From Alphaproteobacteria bacterium (lineage in GTDB: Bacteria; Myxococcota_A; UBA796; CAJQPC01), in NCBI GenBank assembly GCA_020632795.1, contig JACKEV010000006.1, positions 248,001 to 312,000 of the forward strand: a stretch of 64,000 nt of DNA. The letters are read 5' to 3'. Both the position numbers and the translations under genes were made by a program. Every line of letters starts with the position of its first letter. Position 1 is the first letter of the stretch. Below the pieces are notes generated by a model that saw only the letters and a list, made by a program, of their open reading frames with translations, made no database searches and had not been told where the DNA came from. This document shows, piece after piece, positions 42,590-52,538 of this stretch.

Positions 42590-44368
42590 ATGCGCCTCCG
42601 CGCTCTGCCCCTCGTCCTGTTCGCCGTCGCCCTGCCTGCCTGCCACGGGGGGGCTGACGACACCGGCGCCCCTGACCTCGACGGGGACGGCGTCGAGGCC
42701 GGCGCGGACTGCGACGACACCGACCCGACCCGCTTCCCCGGCGCGGATGAGGTCTGCGACGACGTGGACAATGACTGCGACGACGCGGTCGACGAGGCCG
42801 CCGTCGACGCCCGGCGGTGGCGCCACGACGTCGACGGGGACGGCTACGGCGACAGCCTGGAGACCGGGGATCTGGCGTGTGAGGCCCCGGTCGGCAAGGT
42901 CGACAACGGCCGCGACTGCGACGACCGCGACCCCGACGTGCGGCCCACCGCCGACGAGGTGTGCGACGGCGTCGACAACAACTGCGACGGCGCGATCGAC
43001 GGCGACGACGCCGTGGACGCCACGACCTGGTATCCGGACGCCGACGGGGACGGCTACGGCGACAGCGGCGTGCTGCTCACCGCCTGCGAGGCCCCCACCG
43101 GCTACGTCAGCGTGGGCGGGGACTGCGACGACGCCGAGCCCGCGGCCTGGCCCGGCGCGGACGAGGTCTGCGACGACATCGACAACGACTGCGACGGTCG
43201 GCTCGACGACGAGGACCCCGACGTCGACCGGGACACCTGGCGGTCCTTCTGGCCGGACCGGGACGGGGACGGCTACGGCGTCATCGGCGGGGCCCGCACC
43301 ACCGGCTGCGCGGCGCCCTCGGGCTACGCCCCCAGCCAGGACGACTGCGACGACCGGGACGCCAGCGTGAACCCGGGCGCGGCGGACGTCTGGTACGACG
43401 GCGTGGACAGCGACTGCGACGGGGCCTCCGACTACGACGCCGACGGCGACGGCTACGACGCCGACGACCACGGCGGGGCCGACTGCGACGACCACACCGC
43501 CTCGGTGAACCCGGGCGCGGTCGAGGTCTGGTACGACGGGGTGGACGGCGACTGCGACGGCTTCGGGGACTACGACGCCGACGCCGACGGCTTCGAGGCC
43601 GACGCCTACGGCGGGACCGACTGCGACGAGACCGACCCCGACATCCACCCCTACGCCTGGGAGGACGACACCGACGGCCTGGACAACGACTGCGACGGCG
43701 GCATCGACGCCCTCGACCCCGACCCCGTCACCACGCTGTCCCTGTCGGACGACTCGTTCCGAAACGCCAACTTCTCGGCGTTCTCCTTCCCGTTCTGCGG
43801 CGACGCGTGGACCCGGGTGCGGATCTCGGCCAACGGGCTGTTGACGTTTGACTACACCACAGAGGACGACACCGAGTCCGCCGCCGAGTTCGCCGCGTCC
43901 GGGGTGGCCATCGCCGCGCTGTGGGACGACCTCTACCCCGACTGGGGCGGCTCGGTCTCCTGGGTCGAGTACCCGGACGCCGTGGGCATCTACTACAACG
44001 GCGTGTTCGAGATCGTGGACCGCGACACCCCCAACACCTTCGCCGCGGTGCTGCTCGGCGACGGGCGGGTGCTCCTGAAGTACGGCGCCCTCGGCATCCC
44101 CGATGGCCTGGCCGGCTGGAGCTGCGGCACCGACCCGAGCGCGACGGAGGTGGACCTGAGCGACTGGGACGACCACCCGGTGTGGGGCAGCGCCGGGCTG
44201 GGGCAGGGGACGGAGTCCGCCTTCTTCGAGGTGTTCACCTCCGCGGACAACGACCTCGACGGCCGCATCCTCATGCTCTGCGGCACCGCCGGCACCGACA
44301 GCGACGGAGACGGCTGGACCGACACCTGCGGGGATCCGGACGACACCGACGCCAGCGTGGTTCCCTGA
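42590..44368 (+). CDS. MopE-type Asp/Cys repeat lipoprotein
   Basis: A 592-aa lipoprotein: signal with lipobox ALPAC (Cys18), then about eight MopE-like units over 30-380, such as DVDGDGYGDSLETGD...CDDRDPDVRPTADEVCDGVDNNCDGAIDG. Each unit has a DxDGDG loop and a Cys pair. Residues about 385-590 form a separate beta-sandwich (SFPFCGDAWTRVRISANGLLTFD ... ALWDDLYPDW), a pattern seen in NIDO/nidogen-like extracellular domains. Probable role: calcium-stiffened surface stalk with a binding domain. It starts at ATG with GGAG six bases upstream. Compared with the left-edge gene it has an additional globular tail instead of FG-GAP repeats. Confidence 0.85.
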   Translation: MRLRALPLVLFAVALPACHGGADDTGAPDLDGDGVEAGADCDDTDPTRFPGADEVCDDVDNDCDDAVDEAAVDARRWRHDVDGDGYGDSLETGDLACEAPVGKVDNGRDCDDRDPDVRPTADEVCDGVDNNCDGAIDGDDAVDATTWYPDADGDGYGDSGVLLTACEAPTGYVSVGGDCDDAEPAAWPGADEVCDDIDNDCDGRLDDEDPDVDRDTWRSFWPDRDGDGYGVIGGARTTGCAAPSGYAPSQDDCDDRDASVNPGAADVWYDGVDSDCDGASDYDADGDGYDADDHGGADCDDHTASVNPGAVEVWYDGVDGDCDGFGDYDADADGFEADAYGGTDCDETDPDIHPYAWEDDTDGLDNDCDGGIDALDPDPVTTLSLSDDSFRNANFSAFSFPFCGDAWTRVRISANGLLTFDYTTEDDTESAAEFAASGVAIAALWDDLYPDWGGSVSWVEYPDAVGIYYNGVFEIVDRDTPNTFAAVLLGDGRVLLKYGALGIPDGLAGWSCGTDPSATEVDLSDWDDHPVWGSAGLGQGTESAFFEVFTSADNDLDGRILMLCGTAGTDSDGDGWTDTCGDPDDTDASVVP

Positions 44369-44425
44369 TCCCGATCTGCCGCGCCGCCCGCCCGGCCGTG
44401 CTAGAGGACAGCCGTGGAGACCCCC

Positions 44426-45010
44426 ATGACCGCCCCGGTGCTGCTGGCCATCGACTTCTCCCCCTGCTCCCACCTGGTCACCCGCGAGGCCGGGTCGCTC
44501 GCCCGCGCGTTGGGCGCCGACGTCGTCATCCTCCACGTGGCTGAGCTGCCCGAGGGGGTGACCCCGGACACGCCGGTGCCTCCGGCGGAGGGCGCGCCGC
44601 CCGTCCCCGCGGCTGCGCTGCTGACCGCCGACGCCGAGGCCCGCTTCCCCATCTACGCCCACGCCCTGGAGCGGCTGGGGGTGGCCTCCTCACCCCGGCT
44701 GGCCTGGGGCGAGGCCGCCGACACCATCCTGGCGGTGGCCCGGGAGGTCTCGCCGCGGCTCATCGTCATGGGCACCCACGGCCGCACGGGGCTGCCCCTG
44801 GCGCTGATGGGCAGCATCGCGGAGCACGTGGTCGCCCGCGCCGACGCGCCGGTGGTCACCCTGCGCACCCACTGGCGCAGTGACTGCGACGACGCCACCT
44901 GTGGTCTCTGTGAGGCCGACCTCTCGCCCGCCCAGCGCCGGGTCCTCGACGCGGCTCGGGGCCTCGATGTCATCAAGCTGTCGTATGCGGACCCCGCCGA
45001 CGATGGGTAA
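44426..45010 (+). CDS. Universal stress protein (UspA) family
   Basis: A 194-aa single-domain USP, longer than the usual 140-150 residues because of a C-terminal 45-aa extension. Seen: VLLAIDFSPCSH at the start and the ATP-binding signature GTHGRTG-x-GS (GTHGRTGLPLALMGS), so it is the ATP-binding UspFG-like type. The extension has three Cys (DCDDATCGLC) and a hydrophilic tail; the pattern DCDDATCGLC could bind a metal or be redox-active. I used ATG 44426 with GGAG six bases upstream; a GTG 12 bases earlier would place the Shine-Dalgarno inside the gene. Confidence 0.83.
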   Translation: MTAPVLLAIDFSPCSHLVTREAGSLARALGADVVILHVAELPEGVTPDTPVPPAEGAPPVPAAALLTADAEARFPIYAHALERLGVASSPRLAWGEAADTILAVAREVSPRLIVMGTHGRTGLPLALMGSIAEHVVARADAPVVTLRTHWRSDCDDATCGLCEADLSPAQRRVLDAARGLDVIKLSYADPADDG

Positions 45011-45079
45011 CCCTGGATCCATAGGGTCAGCGGTCCATCTTCGGTCGTTCGGTCCGTTCTGCTACAGGTAGGAGCCCGT

Positions 45080-45880
45080 TTGAGTCGAGAGAACATGCGT
45101 GAGCGCGTCTGGATCCTGAGCAAGCCGAGCCCTGTCGCGGACGAGCTGACCGGCTTGATCGCGGCGGCGGGCATCTCCCGGGCCGCCCGCCCGGAGCGGG
45201 CGACGGTCTGGTTGGTGGCGCTCCCGCGCTCCGAGGCCATCGAGGTCCTGTCCCGCACCCTCCCGCCCCACGTCACGGTGGTGGATCTCTCCGGGACGCT
45301 GCGGGTGGGCCGAATGGGGCGCTACGCCCTGGTCGACGGGGACGAGCTGGTCGACGGAGACCCCCCGTTCCGGGGCGACCGCCTGGCCTGCCCGGCCCCG
45401 CTGCCGGCGGCGGTCATCCTGGGCATGCGTCGGGCGGGCCTGGACCGCCACGACTTCATCGACGGCCCCATCCAGGTCAGCGCCGCCGCCGGGGTCAGCG
45501 TGGCCACCGAGGGCCGCGGGGGCACGATGAGCCTCAGCCGTCGGCTGTTCCATCACCCCCAGGCCCACGAGATCACCACGGCGCTGTCGGGCATCGACGT
45601 GGCGAACTTCGCCTGCATGGTGTCCCACGCCCAGCCTCGCGGGGTGATGGCCATCGTCACCGGGCGGCTCACGAATCGGGGCCTGCACCGGGTCATCCCC
45701 ACCACCGAGGTCGACGACTTCGACCTCGGGCTGGTGCTGGACACCGCCGAGGTGCGCCACCGCCTGGTGCTCCAGCGCGAGGGGCGGGGCGCGCTGTTCA
45801 CCCTGGCGGTGGTGATGGACGACATCACGTTCCAGGCGACCAACGCCGTGCGGCTGGTGAAGGCGCTGCACGGCGCGTGA
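45080..45880 (+). CDS. Short ArgC/Asd-like semialdehyde-dehydrogenase homologue
   Basis: A 266-aa protein that resembles the semialdehyde-dehydrogenase superfamily (ArgC, Asd), but is about 70 residues shorter. ATVWLVALP and VTVVDLSGTLRVG fit the nucleotide-binding end, and LACPAPLPAAVILGM fits the catalytic-Cys block, with the Cys as in ArgC NPGCYPT. Later, FIDGPIQVSAAAGVS and ATEGRGGTMSL could match the second domain. It lacks the first Rossmann strand motif GxxGxxG, so the cofactor site may be lost. TTG at 45080 has AGGAG five bases upstream. The enzymatic role is uncertain; a regulatory or altered enzyme is possible. Confidence 0.5.
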   Translation: MSRENMRERVWILSKPSPVADELTGLIAAAGISRAARPERATVWLVALPRSEAIEVLSRTLPPHVTVVDLSGTLRVGRMGRYALVDGDELVDGDPPFRGDRLACPAPLPAAVILGMRRAGLDRHDFIDGPIQVSAAAGVSVATEGRGGTMSLSRRLFHHPQAHEITTALSGIDVANFACMVSHAQPRGVMAIVTGRLTNRGLHRVIPTTEVDDFDLGLVLDTAEVRHRLVLQREGRGALFTLAVVMDDITFQATNAVRLVKALHGA

Positions 45881-45883
45881 GGC

Positions 45884-47650
45884 CTACGGGCAGATGCCCG
45901 GCTTCACGGTCAGGAGCGTCGATACACAGTTGGTGATGGACCCGTAGAAATCACTGTGCCCGCAGAAGTCCGTCCCCGATCCGCCGTCGATGGTCGGGGT
46001 CAGGTTGCCGTTGGCGTGGGATTCCACCCAGAGGGTGTCGCCGTTCGCCCCGCCGTCGAGGGTGGGGGAGGAGGCCACGTTGGCGTAGGGCACGCAGATG
46101 ATGTCGTTGTGAGCGCCGCCGTAGATGATGTCGCTGACGCTGTCGTGGTGGACGATGATGACGTCGTCGTTCTCGCCTCCGTGGATGGTGGTGGTGGTGC
46201 GGGTTCGTGTGCCCGATCCACTCCAGTACGCCGCATACAGGGTGTCCTCACCAGCGTCTCCCCAGAGCACATCTGGAGAGGAGGTCGAACTCTCCACGGA
46301 GTCCCCGTAGAGCGTGTCGTCACCCTTCTCTCCGAACAAGGCGTCCGCGCCGACGCCACCATGGATGGTATCGGCCTCATTCCCACCGTAGACCTCATCG
46401 TCGCCCGCACCGGCGTCGATGGTGTCGGCCCCGGCGCAGCCTAAGATACGGTCGTCCTCTCCATTCCCGTACAGGAAGTCGCCGTCCACACTCCCGACAA
46501 TGGTGTCGCTACCATCCTCTCCCCGGACGGTGTCCGGTCCATCGTGCGGGGTCCCAAGGCACTCGTTCCCAAGGCTGCACAGATCCATACCGCACACATA
46601 GTCGTTACCTGGACCCCCCCAGACCTCATCCGCTCCATCTCGAGGGTAGATGGTGTCGTTCTGATTGGAGGTGGGGGTCGCTGAGGGATCATCTCCGTAG
46701 ATCTGGTCGTCGCCCGGCCCCCCATCGATCCAGTCACGGCCGGCTCCACCTTCGATGTCGTCGTCCCCGTCGTCCCCGTAGATGTCGTCGTCGCCGCCGC
46801 CCCCGCGGATGGTGTCCCCGTCCTGGACGGTCTGGGGCGAGCCGCAGACCTCCCCGCAGATGTGGTCGGCGTCGGCGTCACCGTAGAGCGTGTCTCCACC
46901 ACCGTTCCCGTAGATCCAGTCGCGACCGTCGCCGCCATGCACGGTGTCAGCTCCCTCCTCCCCGTAGATGTAGTCTTGCCCGGCGCCGCCGTTGAGGGTG
47001 TCGTCATCCTCCCCTCCATAGATGGTGTCATCGCCATCGAGTCCGTCGATCGTGTCGACATCGTCATCCCCGTAAAGGGTCTCGTCGTAGGCCCACTCCA
47101 AGGTCGTCGGCGGGTCGTGATCCGAGCCTGTGATTGTGTCCTCTCCCGCCTTTCCTCTGGCGATCGCCTCGATGGAGCAGCCCCAGGCCGGGTCAGGGCC
47201 GGGGTCGTAGAGCAGGCCGACCGGCTTGAGCATGGAGGTGGAGGACTCGTAGAACGCGATGGTGTCGTCGGTAGAGTAGCCCAGGGCGTTCACCGTCCAG
47301 GTCACTGGGGTCGGGCTGCCCTCCAGCGGGCAGTCATTGGTGAAGTCGATCGCACAGCAGAAGTCCTTGCCGCCGGGGGTGGTGCCCCACGCCGTGATGC
47401 GGTCCACGTCCTGGCGCGCGGTGACCATCGTGAGCAAGCCGTCGCCGCTGCCGGCGCCCTGCCCCAGGTCACAAGTCAAGGTCTCGGTGGAGTTGTTGGC
47501 GGCGCAGACGTCCGGGCCGGAGGAGTTGTCCGAGGCGCAGGTCTCGGAGACATACGCGCTGGGGGCGTCGCCGGTGGTGCAGGAGGTGACGGTGGCGGCG
47601 TGCGCGTCTGCGGGGAGCAGCGCGGCGGGGAGAAGTGTGAGGAGGTGCAT
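45884..47650 (-). CDS. RTX-like calcium-binding secreted protein
   Basis: A 588-aa protein with a Sec signal (HLLTLLPAALLPADAHA) and a Cys-rich N-terminal domain (residues 20-190, CTTGDAPSA, CAANNST, DFCCAIDF). From about 190 to 545 it consists of glycine/aspartate nonapeptide repeats of the RTX kind (DTIYGGEDDDTLNGGAGQDYI), which fold into Ca2+-bound beta rolls. The final 40 residues carry two Cys. Classical RTX proteins use type I export without an N-terminal signal and sit near HlyB/HlyD; neither is true here. A surface or matrix role is more likely than a toxin. It is paired with the shorter 47696-48601 gene. Confidence 0.83.
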   Translation of the reverse strand: MHLLTLLPAALLPADAHAATVTSCTTGDAPSAYVSETCASDNSSGPDVCAANNSTETLTCDLGQGAGSGDGLLTMVTARQDVDRITAWGTTPGGKDFCCAIDFTNDCPLEGSPTPVTWTVNALGYSTDDTIAFYESSTSMLKPVGLLYDPGPDPAWGCSIEAIARGKAGEDTITGSDHDPPTTLEWAYDETLYGDDDVDTIDGLDGDDTIYGGEDDDTLNGGAGQDYIYGEEGADTVHGGDGRDWIYGNGGGDTLYGDADADHICGEVCGSPQTVQDGDTIRGGGGDDDIYGDDGDDDIEGGAGRDWIDGGPGDDQIYGDDPSATPTSNQNDTIYPRDGADEVWGGPGNDYVCGMDLCSLGNECLGTPHDGPDTVRGEDGSDTIVGSVDGDFLYGNGEDDRILGCAGADTIDAGAGDDEVYGGNEADTIHGGVGADALFGEKGDDTLYGDSVESSTSSPDVLWGDAGEDTLYAAYWSGSGTRTRTTTTIHGGENDDVIIVHHDSVSDIIYGGAHNDIICVPYANVASSPTLDGGANGDTLWVESHANGNLTPTIDGGSGTDFCGHSDFYGSITNCVSTLLTVKPGICP

Positions 47651-47695
47651 TGTATCTGGTGGACTCCGAGCCCTGAGGGGACGGTCAGGTCGGGT

Positions 47696-48601
47696 TCAGG
47701 GGCAGGACGGGCTGGATGGGGGCGAGGAGGAGTACGTGTCACAGCTCGTCGCAGACTCGCCGCCGGTGTTGTCGCAGGTGTCAGAGAGGTCACCGCCGTC
47801 AAACGTATCGGTTCCGGAACCGCCGTAGAGCCAGTCGTTGCCACCTTCACCGTACAGGGTGTCTCCGTCGTCACCACCACAGATCGTGTCGTGTCCGTAG
47901 CCACCGTAGATGGTGTCCGCGCCCCCATCGCCGCTGATCCGGTCGTCGCCGGTCCCCCCCAAGATGGTGTCGTTGCCGCCACCACCCACGATGACGTCGC
48001 CCTGGTCACCACCGTAGATGCTCTCTGCACTGCTACCACCGATGATCTCGTCGAACCCATCTCCGCCATATGCGTCGCCCCCGCCGGCCCCGAAGAGGAT
48101 GTTGTCGTCGTCATCTTCTCCATACATCAGGGTGGGCTGATGGTCGCTGCCCACCATCGAGTCCATCCCATCGCCACCGTAGAACTTCAACGTCATGCCA
48201 GGGGTTGGAGAGGCACGGTCGCAGTAGATCCCTGCGAAGGTGTCGTCGAAGTCCGCGCCGATCCCGATGATCGAGGTCGGGTGTCCGGGGACGGCGCAGC
48301 AGAAGTCCGCGCCGAGCGCGTCGTTCCCGAAGATGACGTAGTTCGACTTCAATGGGGGCCACTGCAGCTTGGAGACCACCTGGATGTCCGCGCTGGTGGT
48401 CCCGCCCGCGTAGTTGGCGTCCGCGTGACAGGCCACGACCGTCGAGCTGAGGATGGTGCAGATGTTGTTGGCCCCGCCCGCGGCGCAGGTGGTCCCGCTT
48501 GGTAGCCCGGCGACGAGATCAGCGCCGGAACAGTCCGTGATGGTCGGGGCGGTGGCAGAGGAAGACGGGACAGAGAGGAGCAGCACGGCGAGCAGGTTCA
48601 T
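47696..48601 (-). CDS. RTX-like calcium-binding secreted protein (short paralogue)
   Basis: A 301-aa paralogue of the next gene. Signal MNLLAVLLLSVPSSSA, a Cys-rich N-terminal domain that shares ADFCCAVPG and the TDC/TTC pattern with its neighbour, then RTX-like repeats from about 145 to 265 (GGDQGDVIVGGGGNDTILGG, GDGGADTIYGGYGHDTICGG), and a Ser/Pro-rich tail ending in Cys. GAGG lies about six bases before the ATG. The two RTX genes are 45 bp apart, so probably one transcript. It is likely an exported, Ca2+-dependent structural protein. Confidence 0.82.
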   Translation of the reverse strand: MNLLAVLLLSVPSSSATAPTITDCSGADLVAGLPSGTTCAAGGANNICTILSSTVVACHADANYAGGTTSADIQVVSKLQWPPLKSNYVIFGNDALGADFCCAVPGHPTSIIGIGADFDDTFAGIYCDRASPTPGMTLKFYGGDGMDSMVGSDHQPTLMYGEDDDDNILFGAGGGDAYGGDGFDEIIGGSSAESIYGGDQGDVIVGGGGNDTILGGTGDDRISGDGGADTIYGGYGHDTICGGDDGDTLYGEGGNDWLYGGSGTDTFDGGDLSDTCDNTGGESATSCDTYSSSPPSSPSCP

Positions 48602-48650
48602 GGATCACCTCGGTGGGTTGCCCATGAACCTTACGCCGGTTCTTACGAGG

Positions 48651-48673
48651 AATGTCAACCATCAGGTGACATT
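48651..48673. promoter_or_regulatory. Inverted repeat upstream of the short RTX gene
   Basis: AATGTCA at 48651-48657 and TGACATT at 48667-48673 form a 7-bp inverted repeat; with an inner CC/GG pair it can extend around a single bulged base. It lies 50 bp before the start of the RTX-like gene in an A/T-richer stretch, so it may be an operator or a hairpin that ends the transcript of the gene upstream. Confidence 0.35.
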
Positions 48674-48686
48674 TCATCAACGCCCG

Positions 48687-51600
48687 TCAACCACGCCGCC
48701 TCCGTAGCGCCACCAGCCCGATCAGCACCACCATCCACGCCGCGCCCATCGGCGCAGCCCCCGACGCGCAGGTGCAGCCGCCGCCGCCCTTGTTGACGCC
48801 GCCGAGACCGGAGTCGTCCACGATGCCGCTGTCGGACAGGTCGTCGCTGGGATCGAGCGGGTCGGTGCCCCGGTCGACCTCCTCGCCGTCTTCCACGCCG
48901 CCGCCGTCGGTGTCGGGGTTGAGCGGGTCGGTGCCCAACTCGGCCTCCTCGCCCTCGGTCAGGCCGTCGCCGTCGGTGTCGGGGTTGAGCGGGTCGGTGC
49001 CGTCGGTGTAGACCTCCTGACCGTCCTGGATCCCGTCGCCGTCGGTGTCGGGGTTGTCGGGGTCGGTGCCCAGCTCGTTCTCCTCGGCCCAGTCGCTGGC
49101 GCCGTCGCCGTCCCGGTCGGACAGGTCGTCCTCGGGGTTGAGCGGGTCGGTGCCGTCGATGTCGACCTCCTGGCCGTCGGTGCGGCCGCCGTCGTCGGTG
49201 TCCTCGTCCAGCGGGTCGGTGCCGATGGTGAGGACCTCCTCGCCATCGGAGAGGCCGTCGCCGTCGGTGTCGGCGACCAGCGGATCGGTGAAGGTCTCCT
49301 CGATCTCGACACGGTCGTCCAGCCCGTCGCCGTCGGTGTCCGCCAGCGTCGGGTCGGTGCCCAGGACGTCGACCTCCTCGGCGTCGCCCAGGCCGTCGCC
49401 GTCGGTGTCGGGGTTGAGCGGGTCGGTGCCCAGCTCCGCCTCGCGGCCGTCCGTGAGGCCGTCGTCATCGGTGTCATCGTCGAGCGGGTCGCTGCCGACC
49501 GCCAGCTCCTCGCAGTCGTCCACGCCGTCGCCGTCGGTGTCGAGCACCGTCGGGTCGGTGCCGGCGGCGACCTCCACGCCGTCGTCGCAGGAGTCGCCGT
49601 CGGTGTCGGGGTCATTGGGGTCGGTGCCGTAGATGCTCCACTCCTCGCCGTCGGTCAGGCCGTCGTCGTCGGAGTCGGGGTCCAGCGGGTTCGTGCCGGT
49701 CGCGCTGACCTCGTCGTTGTCGGACAGGCCGTCGTCATCGGTGTCGGTGTCCAGCGGGTCCGTGCCGTAGGCGTTCACCTCCGGGCCGTCGGCGAGGCCG
49801 TCGCCGTCGGTGTCGTAGTTCAGCGGGTCGGTGCCGTATGTGTTGATCTCGTCGCCGTCGGAGAGGCCGTCACCGTCGGTGTCGCTGGTGGTCGGCGAGG
49901 TGCCGTATGTGTTGACCTCGTCGCCGTCGGAGAGGCCGTCGCCGTCGGTGTCCGTGTCGAGCGGGTCGGAGCCCCAGGTGTTGATCTCCTCGCCGTCCTC
50001 CAGGCCGTCGCCGTCGGTGTCCGCGTCCAGGGGGTCGGTGCCGAGGGCGTTCACCTCGGCGCCGTCGTCGAGCCCGTCGCCGTCGGTGTCGGCGTCGGTG
50101 GGGTCGGTGCCGGTGGCGTTGATCTCCTCGTTGTCGTCCAGGCCGTCGCCGTCTGTGTCGGATAGCGTGGGATCGGTGCCGTGGGTGTTGACCTCGTCGC
50201 CGTCCTGCAGGCCGTCGCCGTCGGTGTCGACGTCCTCCGGGTCGGAGCCGATGGTGGCCTCGTCGTCGTTGGAGAGGCCGTCGCCGTCGATGTCGTCGTC
50301 GCAGGCGTCGCCCTCGCCGTCGCCGTCGAGGTCGTCCTGGTCGGCGTTGGCCACGTCGGGGCAGTTGTCGGAGTTGTCGTCGATGCCGTCGCCGTCGCTG
50401 TCCGGCTCGTAGCTGATCTCGACGTCCTCGAGGCTGACCTCCTGGGTGCCGTCGCCGAGCAGGTACGCGCACCAGTAGAGCTGCGTGGCGCTCAGGACCG
50501 CGATGTTGGCGTCGACGTCGGACGCGCTGCTGGCCTCGCTGGAGTCTGAGGACGTGGACCAGGCGCTGCCGTCCCACCACCACCAGGTGCTGGCGTCGTC
50601 GGAGAGCACATAGACGATGCTGCCGCCGTCGGTGGACTCGGTGGTGGCGAAGCCGGTCCACAGGATCGTGCCGCCGGGGTTGACCGGGTCAACGCCGCAG
50701 ACCAGGGACTCGGTGGGGTAGCGGGTGGAGACGTCGTTGGCCGAGCCGGGGGAGGGGGCGCTGTACGTCTCGATCTCGGTGACGAAGCCCGCGTCGGTGG
50801 GGAGCACGCTGTTGACGCTGCCGGCGTCCACCCGCAGGCGCCCGTCGCCGCCGCCGCCGCCGCCGGAGACCCGGGTGTTGCTGGAGGTCGGGCCCGCGCC
50901 GGACGCCGAGAGGGAGCCGGAGAGGGTGAGGGTCTCCGCCGCCAGGTAGAGGGCGCCGCCCGCGCCGCTGCCGCCGTTCGCCGAGCGGTTGCCGGTGGTC
51001 ACGGTGCCCCCGGAGGCACCGTCGGAGGCGATGACGCCGGCCACATCGGCGGTGTCGGCGAAGAGGAGGACCGCGCCGCCGCCGTCGCCGCCCGCGCCGC
51101 CGGTGCTGTTGGAGGGGTGGCCGCCGCCGCCGCCGCCGCCGCCGCCGAAGAACAGGGTGGTGAGGTCGGCGTCCCCGTAGAAGCCGCCGCCGCCGCCGCC
51201 GCCGCCGCCGAAGTGGCTGCCGCAGGAGTCCCCGCCGGCCCCGCCGGTGGTCCCGCTGCCGACCGCGCCGCCGGTGGCCGAGGCGCCCGCGTAGCAGTTC
51301 GAGCCCTTGCCCCCGGCGCTGCCGGCGTTGCCGCCGTCGCCCCCATCACACGAGGACGCCCTGCCGCCGCCGCCGGCCACGTCCGCCGCGCCGCCGGTCC
51401 CGCCGTCGCCCGCCGGGCTGCCGCAGCCGGTGCCCCCGCCGCCGCCGCCGCCGCCGCCCGCGTAGGCGCCGCCGCCGCCGCCCCTGCGCCGTCATCGGCG
51501 TTGTCGTTGCCGTCGGCCCCGCCGCCGCCCGCGCCGTAGCCCCCGTTGCCGCCCTGGCCCAGGCTGCTCTGTCCGGTGGGCTCGCCCGCGCCGCCGCTGC

Positions 51601-52342
51601 CGGTGCCCGAGGCGTTGTCGTTGCCGCCGTTGCCGTCCCGGCCCACCCAGGTCTCGCCGCCCTGGCCGCCGCCGCTGTTCACGCCGCCCGCGCCGCCCCG
51701 GTAGCCCAGGCCGGACGCGCTGACGCTGGAGCCGCTGTCCACGGTCAGGGTGCCGGCGACCCGGAAGGCGACGACGCCGCCGGTGCTGCCGTCCCAGCCG
51801 TCGGCGGTGACCGTCGCGCTGGTGAGGGAGACGTCGTCGTAGTTGGGGACGCGCTGAGCGAAGACGCTGTACGTGGCGCCGTCGTAGGCGTTCGCGGTGT
51901 CCGAGATGTCGATGAGGCCGCTGGAGTCGGCGTCCTCAACGCGAACCAGCTCCCATGTGCCGACGTCGGCGGTGTTGGTGGTGTCGCCGCGCGCGATGAG
52001 CAGGAGCAGCTCATCACCCCGGGCGAGGCCACCTGCGTAGCCGTCCAGGGTGACGCTGCTCGCCCCCGCGCTGACGGAGGTGGAGATGACCCAGGCGGCG
52101 CCGTCGGCGACGGTGCGGCTGCCTGAGACGTCGGTGGAGAGGTTGAAGGTCTGGGATGAGAGGCTCAGGTCCCCGTCGGTGCCTGTGCCGCCGAGGGTGT
52201 CGAGCAGGGTGGCGGCCCCGCCGGAGACGGTGACCTCGGCGGGGTCGAAGTCGTAGTCCGACGCCGTGTCCAGCGGCCACAGCTCGCTGGCGGCCCAGGC
52301 GGTCGATCCGATGAGCAGCGCGATGAGGGCGGTCGGGCGCAT
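48687..52342 (-). pseudogene. Frameshifted Gly-rich/thrombospondin-type-3 repeat MYXO-CTERM protein (copy 1)
   Basis: With one base restored this reads as a 1218-aa secreted protein and is a close paralogue of the intact gene at 53110-56424. Order: signal MRPTALIALLIGSTAWA, beta domain to about 215, Gly-rich region (about 220-520), a domain around WWWWDGSAW with paired Cys, some 25 thrombospondin-type-3-like units (DTDGDGLSDGDEVN), and a C-terminal CTCASGAAP-TM-RRRR tail. The first 290 codons are in one frame and the rest in another; the total length (3656 nt) is one short of a multiple of three. The break lies at 51478-51484. It may be a true mutation, a slip-prone phase-variable site or a sequencing error. 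Confidence 0.75.
51478..51484 (-). other. One-base frameshift at a C-run in GCC repeats
   Basis: On the coding strand the frame reads DDGAG then AAAA-PTR, while the intact paralogue reads DDGAGAGGGGGYAGG. Adding one base in the CCCC run restores the GGGG-AYA reading and brings the downstream stop into frame. The surrounding DNA is a GCC trinucleotide tract, prone to polymerase slippage and to assembly error. Confidence 0.75.
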
Positions 52343-52538
52343 TCCTGGCTCCTTGATCCATCTTGAGGCGAGGAGCCTATTCTCGCAGAGGAATCAGGGC
52401 GTTGTCATGCAGATCTGCGCTCGGGACGCGGCCCCTTGGCCGCCTTCCCGGACCAGGGCGAGGGGACCGCCGAGCCACGGCGCGACCTGCTGAGGGGCAG
52501 GACCCGTTCGTCGCGTCAGGGCGGTCCCTGGCCTCGGG

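Noticed and set aside
45884..48601. RTX-like genes as type I secreted toxins
   Set aside because: Both have N-terminal Sec signals, no HlyB/D/TolC-like genes adjoin them, and no hydrophobic toxin domain is seen.
48900..50300. Short repeats of about 36-39 bp that look CRISPR-like
   Set aside because: They are coding repeats of the TSP3 type (DTDGDGLSDGDEV) in frame, with varied but not unique spacers and no cas genes.
51000..51600. Open frames in several phases in the GCC-repeat zone
   Set aside because: Any frame of a GCC repeat is open; only the frame shared with the paralogue is meaningful.
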